This document shows positions 58,511-64,000 of a stretch of DNA of 64,000 bases, one piece after another; the first letter of the stretch is position 1, and each line of letters opens with the position of its first letter. The notes beneath the pieces are model-generated. The model ran no database searches. It saw only the letters and a program-made list of their open reading frames with translations, and was not told where the DNA came from. The translations under genes and the position numbers were made by a program. The DNA is from Streptomyces sp. R33 (lineage in GTDB: Bacteria > Actinomycetota > Actinomycetes > Streptomycetales > Streptomycetaceae), in assembly GCF_041200175.1 (NCBI RefSeq), contig NZ_CP165727.1:1364001-1428000 (forward strand), in the 5' to 3' direction.

Positions 58511-59122
58511 TCACGGCGTCAGGGCTGCGACCGTGGGTGCCACCGTCCCGAAGAGGTCGGCGATCGTGGTGAGGCTCGCCGACTGGAGGGCGGCCGCCGG
58601 GATCGGCTTGCCGTCGGGCGCCGTGAGCGTGCGCGTCGCGGTGGCCTCGGCCACGACGGTCGGGCGGAAGCCCAGGTTGAAGGCGCCCTGGGCCGTGAAG
58701 GTGATGCACATGTGGGTCATGAACCCGGCGATCACCAGGTCCGGTCCGGCGCCGAGCTCCCGCAGGGTCTTCTCCAGCTCGGTGGCGTGGAAGGCGTTCG
58801 GGACCTGCTTGACCACGACCGGTTCCCCGTCGAGCGGCGCGACCTCGGCGCTGATGGCACCGATCTCGGCCCGGATGTCGTACGGGGTCCCCTCGCCGCC
58901 GTCGTTGACGACGTGTACGACCGGCGCGCCGGCGGCCCGGGCCGCGGCCAGCAGGCGCGCGCCCGCCGCCAGGGCCTGCTGCGCGCCTTCCAGGGCCATC
59001 ACACCGGACCGGTAGGTGTTCTGGAAGTCGACCATGATCAGGGTGGACTCGGCCAGGCGGGGCAGCGTGCCCGGGAGGCCGAAGACATCGCGCAGGGTGG
59101 CGGACGCGGTGGATGCAGACAT
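58511..59122 (-). CDS. Isochorismatase family cysteine hydrolase
   Basis: A 203-residue cysteine hydrolase. The triad is visible: Asp in LIMVDFQNTYRSG, Lys in VVVKQVPNAFHATEL and Cys in IAGFMTHMCITFTAQ. Family enzymes hydrolyse isochorismate, nicotinamide or similar amides. AAGGA precedes the ATG at 59122; an in-frame upstream start at 59155 lacks support. A GlxA-type regulator lies 88 bases upstream in the same direction, and such regulators commonly control hydrolase genes beside them. Confidence 0.9.
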   Translation of the reverse strand: MSASTASATLRDVFGLPGTLPRLAESTLIMVDFQNTYRSGVMALEGAQQALAAGARLLAAARAAGAPVVHVVNDGGEGTPYDIRAEIGAISAEVAPLDGEPVVVKQVPNAFHATELEKTLRELGAGPDLVIAGFMTHMCITFTAQGAFNLGFRPTVVAEATATRTLTAPDGKPIPAAALQSASLTTIADLFGTVAPTVAALTP

Positions 59123-59210
59123 GGGTGAACCGTCCTTCGGATCGGAAACGGGCACGGCGAAGCCGCGGCCCCGGCGCGGGTTGCGCCGGGCAAGGGATGG
59201 GTGGAAACGG

Positions 59211-60191
59211 TCAGTTGGCGGTGCGGAAACGGCGGCGGTACGCGGCCGGGGTCGTGGCGATCTGCTTGCGGAAGGCGCGGTGCAGGGTCTCCACCGAGCC
59301 CAGGCCGGCGGCCGCGGCGACCTGTTCCAGGGGCTGGTCGGTGGTCTCGAGCAGCCGGCGGGCGCCTTCCACCCGTACCGCCTCCACGTAGGCGGCGGGG
59401 CTGGTGCCCAGCTCCTTGCGGAAGATCCGGGCGAAATGGCGCTCGCTCACGGACATCCGGGCCGCGAGGGCGGCCGCGGAGAGGTCCTCGCCGAGGTGTT
59501 CGGTGATGAAGACCCGCAGTGCGTCGATGTCCCTGCGGGAGGCGGCCGGGCGGCTGAGCGGAACGCTGAACTGGCTCTGGCCGCCCTGCCTCTTGAGGTA
59601 CATCACCAGCTGCCGGGCGACCACGAGGGCGAGTTCCTCCCCGTGGTCCTCGGCCACCAGGGCCAGCGTCAGGTCCATGCAGGCGCTGATCCCGGCCCCG
59701 GTCCACACCCGGCCCGACCGGACGAAGATCGGGTCCGGATCGACCTCGACCTGCGGGTGGTCGGCTGCCAGCTGGGCGGCGGTGGACCAGTGGGTGGTGG
59801 CCCTGCGCCCGTCCAGCAGGCCGGCCGAGGCCAGCAGGTGCGCGCCGACGCACACCGACGCCACGCGCCGGGCGTGCGGGGCGGTGGCGGCGATCCACCG
59901 GACCACCTCGTCGTCGACGCGGGCGACCGGGCCGTCCTCCCCCGGCTCGACGGCGCCGGGCACCACGAGGGTGTCCACGGCGGCGCCGACCTCGGCGAAG
60001 GAGAGATCGGTGACCAGCCGGACGCCGGCCGACGTGGTGACGTGTCCGCCGTCCGGGCCCGCCAGGCGTACGTCGTACAGCCTGCGCCCCGCCTCCCGGC
60101 TCGCCAGGGCGAAGACCTCGGCGGGGCCGGTGACGTCGAGCAGGTCGACATCGGGGAAGACCGCGATCACGACGCGGTGGGGCGTGGACAT
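59211..60191 (-). CDS. GlxA-type transcriptional regulator (DJ-1 + AraC)
   Basis: A 326-residue regulator. The N-terminal DJ-1/PfpI-like sensing domain (about 5-175) has VFPDVDLLDVTGPAEVFALA and SVCVGAHLLASAGLLDG, where the Cys sits at the nucleophile elbow. The C-terminal AraC helix-turn-helix pair (about 220-320) reads LSAAALAARMSVSERHFARI, then LEQVAAAAGLGSVETLHRAF and ITTPAAYRRRF. It probably controls the downstream isochorismatase-like hydrolase. AGGA lies before the ATG at 60191. Confidence 0.91.
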   Translation of the reverse strand: MSTPHRVVIAVFPDVDLLDVTGPAEVFALASREAGRRLYDVRLAGPDGGHVTTSAGVRLVTDLSFAEVGAAVDTLVVPGAVEPGEDGPVARVDDEVVRWIAATAPHARRVASVCVGAHLLASAGLLDGRRATTHWSTAAQLAADHPQVEVDPDPIFVRSGRVWTGAGISACMDLTLALVAEDHGEELALVVARQLVMYLKRQGGQSQFSVPLSRPAASRRDIDALRVFITEHLGEDLSAAALAARMSVSERHFARIFRKELGTSPAAYVEAVRVEGARRLLETTDQPLEQVAAAAGLGSVETLHRAFRKQIATTPAAYRRRFRTAN

Positions 60192-60351
60192 GCGTCCATC
60201 CTGGCCGCGCGGCCTCATGTCCGCAATGACGCTTGTCTGTCACATCCGGACAGCAGGGGCGCCGACTGGAGCATGCCCCGTGCGGCGCGGATGATGGAGG
60301 GGCACGAGGTCCGGGGGCTCACGACGCCGGACACGGGACGGTGACGCAATC

Positions 60352-61053
60352 ATGTCCGCGAACGATTCTCCCTATCGCTCGGTCAGGGTGAGCGCCGACC
60401 TGGACAGCCCGCTGTCGCGCTGGCTGTGGCTGGTCAAGTGGATCCTGGCGATCCCGCACTACATCGTGCTGCTGTTCCTGTGGATCGTCTTCGTCCTGGT
60501 CAGCGTGATCGCCTTCTTCGCGATCCTGTTCACCGGGCGCTACCCGCGCGGACTGTTCGACTTCAACGTCGGCGTGCTCCGCTGGTCGTGGCGGGTCTCG
60601 TACTACGCGTACGGGGCCCTCGCCACCGACCGGTACCCGCCTTTCAGCCTCGGCCCCGAGCCCGGCTATCCGGCGCGCCTCGAGATCGCCTACCCGGAGC
60701 ACCTGTCGCGGCCGCTGGTCCTGGTGAAGTGGTGGCTCTTCGCGATCCCCCACTACCTGGTCATCGCCTTCTTCACCGGCGGCATGCGTCACGGCTGGTG
60801 CGGCGGTGGCGGTCTGATCACGCTGCTGGCGATCATCGCGGCCGTGGTGCTCGCCTTCACCGCCAAGTACCCGCGCGACGTCTTCGACCTGATCGTGGGA
60901 CTGCACCGGTGGGTGCTGCGCGTCGCCGCGTACGCCGCGCTCATGACGGACGAGTACCCGCCGTTCCGGCTCGACCAGGGCGGCGACGACCCGGCACCCG
61001 CGCCGGCCGCGACCCCGGCCCCGGCCGCTCCACCCGCCCCTCACTGGACCTGA
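60352..61053 (+). CDS. DUF4389 membrane protein
   Basis: A 233-residue protein with tandem DUF4389 units, each a hydrophobic hairpin followed by FxxxxTGRYPRGLFDFNVGVLRWSWRV-type sequence; the second copy reads FTAKYPRDVFDLIVGLHRWVLR. The tyrosine/proline pair in DRYPPFSLG and DEYPPFRLD closes each unit. Four transmembrane helices are expected, with a Pro/Ala-rich C-terminus. Its function is unknown. It lies 104 bases upstream of the metal ABC genes, without obvious coupling. Confidence 0.86.
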   Translation: MSANDSPYRSVRVSADLDSPLSRWLWLVKWILAIPHYIVLLFLWIVFVLVSVIAFFAILFTGRYPRGLFDFNVGVLRWSWRVSYYAYGALATDRYPPFSLGPEPGYPARLEIAYPEHLSRPLVLVKWWLFAIPHYLVIAFFTGGMRHGWCGGGGLITLLAIIAAVVLAFTAKYPRDVFDLIVGLHRWVLRVAAYAALMTDEYPPFRLDQGGDDPAPAPAATPAPAAPPAPHWT

Positions 61054-61157
61054 ACCGGCCGAACCGGATCCGCCGCCCGCCGGAACCGGAAGGGGCCCGC
61101 GTCCGACCAACTCCGAGTGCCGGGAACCCCCGGCACCGGACGACGGGAGGGCGACGG

Positions 61158-61793
61158 ATGGGCGGGCTGGACGTACGCATGCGGGGGGTCGCCTGCCGCC
61201 ACGGCCGGGTCGAGGCGGTCGCCGACGTGGATCTGGAGATCGCGGCGGGCGAGCGCGTCGCGCTGACCGGCACCAACGGCTCGGGCAAGACCACGCTGCT
61301 GCGTGCGGTCCTGGGGCTGCACCGCCAGGTGTCCGGGAGCATCCTGGTCGGCGGCCGGGGCACCGGTTCGGCCGCCGAGTGGGCCTGGCGGCGGCGGTCC
61401 TGCGCCTGGATCCCGCAGAAGCCGGCGACCGGCCGGTTCCCGCTGCTCGGCGACGAACTGCTGGCCAGCGGCGGCGCACCGGCCGAGGCCGCCGAAGCGG
61501 CACGGAAACTGGGGGTCGGCGCGCTGCTCGGACGGCCGCTGCACACGCTGTCCGGCGGCCAGCTGCAGCGCATGTACCTGGCCCGGGCGATCGGCTCGGT
61601 GGCCGCGGGAGCCGAGGTGCTGCTGGCCGACGAGCCGACCGCCGCACTGGATTTCGGCGGCCAGGAGGAGGCGGCCGAGGTACTGGCCGGGCTGCCGGTG
61701 ACCCTCGTCGTCGTGACGCACGACCGGGCGCTCGCGGAGCGCTGTGACCGCGTGCTGGAGATGGCCGCGGGCCGGCTGCGGGAGATCGGGTGA
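61158..61793 (+). CDS. Metal ABC transporter ATP-binding protein
   Basis: A 211-residue ABC ATPase. Walker A is TGTNGSGKTT, the signature is LSGGQLQRMYLARAI, Walker B is VLLADEPTAAL and the switch His is in VVVTHDRAL. GGGAGG precedes the ATG. The GTGA overlap with the permease gene and the following cluster 9 binding protein identify a zinc/manganese-type importer (ZnuC/MntA-like). The Gln loop is WIPQKPATGRFPL. It is somewhat shorter than typical members (about 250 residues). Confidence 0.89.
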   Translation: MGGLDVRMRGVACRHGRVEAVADVDLEIAAGERVALTGTNGSGKTTLLRAVLGLHRQVSGSILVGGRGTGSAAEWAWRRRSCAWIPQKPATGRFPLLGDELLASGGAPAEAAEAARKLGVGALLGRPLHTLSGGQLQRMYLARAIGSVAAGAEVLLADEPTAALDFGGQEEAAEVLAGLPVTLVVVTHDRALAERCDRVLEMAAGRLREIG

Positions 61794-62656
61794 TCCTCGC
61801 GACCGCAGGTCTCGGCGAACTGCTCCAGCTGGTCCCCGTACAGCGGGCCGGCTTCGCCCTGCTGCTGGCGGCGGTCGGACTGCCGGTGATCGGGGTGGTC
61901 GTCGTCGGCCTCGACATCATGCCGGTGCGCTTCGCGATGATGCACGTCGCCCTGCTGGGGATCGCGGTCGGGCTGCTGACCGGGCTCGACCCGATGCTCT
62001 GCGCGCTGGTGGCCTGCGCCCTGGCCGGTGCGGGGGTGGCCCCGCTGGCCCGTACCCCGGACGGGCTGTCCGGGGCCATGGGCCTGCTGATGAGCCTGGC
62101 CATCGCCGCCGCGCTGCTCGTCCTGGCCGTGTCGGGGGTCAACGCCTCCGGTGCGTTCGCGCTGCTGTGGGGCTCGATCCTGTCCGTGGGCACCGCCGAT
62201 CTCGTGGTGCTCGGTGCGCTCGCGGTCCTCGTACCGGGCCTGTTCTGGTGGCGGCGGCGCGATGTGGCGCTGCTGCTGTACGACCGTGAGCTCGCCCAGT
62301 GTTCCGGCGTCCCGGTCGGGGCGCTGACCGTGGTGCTGCTGGTCCTGGTCGCGGTGGCGGTCGCCGGGGCGATCAAGCTCACCGGCGCACTGCTGGTCGA
62401 CGCCCTGACCCTGCTCCCGGCGCTCGCCGCCCGCCGCCTGGGCACCTCGCTGCGGTCCATCACCCTCTGGGCGGTCGGCATCGGCGTGGTCGTGAACCTG
62501 ACCGGTTTCCTGCTCGCCCTGCGCCTCGACTGGCCCCCGGGGCCGGTCCTCGTCCTCACCGCGGGGGCGCTCGTCCTCGCGGTCCATCTCGTTCCCGAAC
62601 GGAGCATCAGCTCATGGCGCGCACCCGCGTCCGACTCGCTTCCCTCCTCGCACTGA
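61790..62656 (+). CDS. Metal ABC transporter permease
   Basis: A 288-residue ABC-3 family permease (ZnuB/TroC-like) with about eight membrane helices. Diagnostic segments are MMHVALLGIAVGLLTGLDP and the conserved VAGAIKLTGALLVDALTLLPALAARRL. The GTG start overlaps the ATPase stop (GTGA), and the 3' end overlaps the binding-protein gene by 43 bases, so all three are co-expressed. Together they should import Zn2+ or Mn2+. Confidence 0.9.
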   Translation: MILATAGLGELLQLVPVQRAGFALLLAAVGLPVIGVVVVGLDIMPVRFAMMHVALLGIAVGLLTGLDPMLCALVACALAGAGVAPLARTPDGLSGAMGLLMSLAIAAALLVLAVSGVNASGAFALLWGSILSVGTADLVVLGALAVLVPGLFWWRRRDVALLLYDRELAQCSGVPVGALTVVLLVLVAVAVAGAIKLTGALLVDALTLLPALAARRLGTSLRSITLWAVGIGVVVNLTGFLLALRLDWPPGPVLVLTAGALVLAVHLVPERSISSWRAPASDSLPSSH

Positions 62657-63408
62657 GCGCGGCACTGGCCCTCGTCACCGGCTGCGGCAACGGCAACACC
62701 GCCTCGAAGGACGGCCCGCCCGGCGGGAAACCGGTCGTCGTCGTCACCACCACCTGGGAGGGCGCCTTCGCCAAAGCCGCCGGAGCCGAGGACGTCAAGG
62801 TGATCGTGCCCCAGTCGGTGCACCACGCCCCGGACTACGATCCCAAGCCCTCCGACCTCGCCGCCGTCGGCAAGGCCGACTTCGTCCTCTACGCCCCCTT
62901 CGAGCCCTACGCGGCCAAGATCAAGGAGGCCGCCGGCTCGAAGGCCGAGCTGGTCGAGGTGAACCTCGACAACGACGCCGACAAGGTCAAGGCCGAAGTG
63001 GCCAGGCTGGGCAAGCTGTTCGGCACCGAGGCGGCCGCCGCGCGGTGGACGGCGTCGTTCGACACCGAGTACGCGAAGCTGTCGAAGGACGTCCAGGGTT
63101 CCTGGCCCGGCGGGAAGAGCCCGGCGGTGGTGACCCAGGCGTTCACCGGCTGGTCCGCGAGGCTGGCCGGTGCCGCCCCGGTCGGCACGTACGGTCCCGA
63201 GGCGGTCACCCCGGCGCAGCTCGCCGAGCTCTCGGGGAAGAAGCCGGCCCTGGTCCTGGACAACGCCCACATGTCCACCGGGACCGTCCTGCCCGACTCG
63301 GGGGCCCGACAGGTCGAGATCGTCAACTATCCGGGCACGGACCTCGATCTGCTGCCGGTCTACCGCAACGCGGCGGCCGAGCTGAAGAAGGCCATGGGCG
63401 GCTCCTGA
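62614..63408 (+). CDS. Metal-binding lipoprotein of ABC importer
   Basis: A 264-residue cluster 9 (ZnuA/TroA-like) binding protein with lipobox LVTGC. Candidate metal ligands are the His in VHHAPDYDPKPSD and VLDNAHMSTG, along with the conserved VVVVTTTWEGAFAKAAGAED start and PSDLAAVGKADFVLYAP strand. It is a little shorter than usual members and lacks the His-rich loop of many ZnuA proteins. GGAG precedes ATG 62614. No Zur-type operator was recognised before the operon. A strong terminator follows. Confidence 0.87.
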   Translation: MARTRVRLASLLALSAALALVTGCGNGNTASKDGPPGGKPVVVVTTTWEGAFAKAAGAEDVKVIVPQSVHHAPDYDPKPSDLAAVGKADFVLYAPFEPYAAKIKEAAGSKAELVEVNLDNDADKVKAEVARLGKLFGTEAAAARWTASFDTEYAKLSKDVQGSWPGGKSPAVVTQAFTGWSARLAGAAPVGTYGPEAVTPAQLAELSGKKPALVLDNAHMSTGTVLPDSGARQVEIVNYPGTDLDLLPVYRNAAAELKKAMGGS

Positions 63409-63420
63409 CCCGGCATGCGA

Positions 63421-63455
63421 AAGGGCGGGGAGCAACGACCGTGCTCCCCGCCCTT
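63421..63455. terminator. Strong bidirectional terminator
   Basis: A perfect 14-bp inverted repeat (AAGGGCGGGGAGCA at 63421-63434, complement at 63442-63455) with a 7-base loop separates the convergent ABC and DJ-1/PfpI genes. Confidence 0.88.
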
Positions 63456-63462
63456 CCTGCGT

Positions 63463-64000
63463 TTACGGGCACCCGGCCGCAGGCGGTGTCCACACCGTGC
63501 CGCGTGCCTCGTACTCGAGCATGGCCTCCACACCCGTCGCCGCGTCGGCGCCGAGCTCCCGGCGTACGAGCCACAGGGCGAGCTCCAGGCCGGAGGTGAT
63601 GCCGCCGGCGGTGACCAGGTCGCCGTCGTCCACCACACGGGCGTTCTTCAGCAGGCCGCCCTGCTTCTCGAGGTCGGGGCGCGCCTTGTGGTGGGTGGTG
63701 CAGGGGCGGTTCCCGGTCAGGCCGGCGGCGGCCAGCAGCATGGCGCCCGTGCAGACGGCGCTGACGGTGAGGCCGGGGCGTACTGCTGCGGCCAGGTTCC
63801 GGGGAAGCGTGCCGCCCCGGATCTCGGCCCATACGCCGGGGCCGTCCTGGCGCCCGTAACCGCCGCCCGGTACGAGGAGGATGTCCGCCGAGCGCGGGGC
63901 CCAGGCGTGCTCGACCTCGACCCGGGTCCCGTAGGCGGCGGTCACGACTCCCGGGCCGGTGGTGGTGACGTAGCGGACGTCGACCGCGCGGTCCGTGAAG
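63463..64000 (-). CDS. DJ-1/PfpI family protein (5' partial)
   Basis: The C-terminal 178 residues of a DJ-1/PfpI protein; the reading frame stays open to the right edge, so the start is outside. ADILLVPGGGYGRQDG is the conserved glycine turn, and the nucleophile elbow is VSAVCTGAMLLAAAGLTG with its Cys. Further motifs are THHKARPDLEK and TAGGITSGLELALWLV, as in isonitrile hydratase-like and ThiJ-type members. It faces the metal ABC operon, with the terminator between. Confidence 0.87.
   Translation of the reverse strand, partial: FTDRAVDVRYVTTTGPGVVTAAYGTRVEVEHAWAPRSADILLVPGGGYGRQDGPGVWAEIRGGTLPRNLAAAVRPGLTVSAVCTGAMLLAAAGLTGNRPCTTHHKARPDLEKQGGLLKNARVVDDGDLVTAGGITSGLELALWLVRRELGADAATGVEAMLEYEARGTVWTPPAAGCP

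Noticed and set aside
61054..61157. Zur box before the metal ABC operon
   Set aside because: No AT-centred palindrome like known Zur sites was found in the 104 bases.
60319..63435. A 1038-residue open frame on the minus strand
   Set aside because: It is antisense to DUF4389 and the three metal ABC genes, all with clear motifs.

Overview
The window is typical Streptomyces-type actinobacterial chromosome: very high GC, third-position GC bias, GTG starts, ATGA/GTGA stop-start overlaps, and families characteristic of the genus (XRE/DUF397 pair, SigE-type ECF sigma factor, LAxTG sortase substrate, SpoIIE-type phosphatase, SigB/F-type sigma factor with an RsbW-like kinase). No rRNA, tRNA or CRISPR array was seen. 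Both ends cut through genes of the DJ-1/PfpI superfamily.

Layout. 1-8.5 kb: secreted endonuclease I, DUF3040 protein, GH20 hexosaminidase lipoprotein, HbpS/GlcG-like protein, a divergent MFS/MarR pair, an 888-bp IS5-family element sitting in the overlapping stop codons of two convergent genes, an ECF sigma factor with a coupled membrane protein, and a sortase substrate. 8.6-19 kb: glycosyltransferase, MocR regulator facing an EamA exporter, AraC regulator, a large secreted GH101 protein, a YbjQ protein, and a decayed sensor kinase/response regulator fusion. 19-34.5 kb: methyltransferase, WhiJ-like XRE/DUF397 pair, an SH3 protein split by an acidic repeat, a three-gene RNA ligase / kinase-phosphatase / nuclease-like operon, assorted enzymes and transporters, and a stress sigma factor overlapping its probable kinase partner tail to tail.

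34.6-51.2 kb is the most unusual part: a biosynthetic locus on the minus strand. A translationally coupled chain (51157 to 42083) encodes a lysine N-hydroxylase-like flavoprotein, a MetRS-like ATP-dependent enzyme, a DAO-type FAD oxidase, an MFS exporter, an ATP-grasp ligase, a second hydroxylase paralogue and a second ATP-grasp ligase. Two tandem acyl-CoA-dehydrogenase-fold flavin monooxygenases, a B12-type radical SAM enzyme and a LuxR-type regulator with a TTA codon follow. A second operon holds a stand-alone cupin, a small protein and a BBE-type FAD oxidase. Hydroxylase + MetRS-like + cupin + FAD oxidase is the enzyme set known to build hydrazine (N-N) natural products such as hydrazinoacetate, so I infer an N-N bond-forming pathway in which the usual cupin-MetRS fusion is split.

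51.3-64 kb: an MFS transporter under two MarR-type palindromes, DUF1992 protein, multidomain SpoIIE phosphatase, Tat-exported carbonic anhydrase, Gfo/Idh/MocA oxidoreductase, a small lipoprotein, isochorismatase with a GlxA-type regulator, DUF4389 membrane protein, and a zinc/manganese-type ABC importer ended by a strong terminator.
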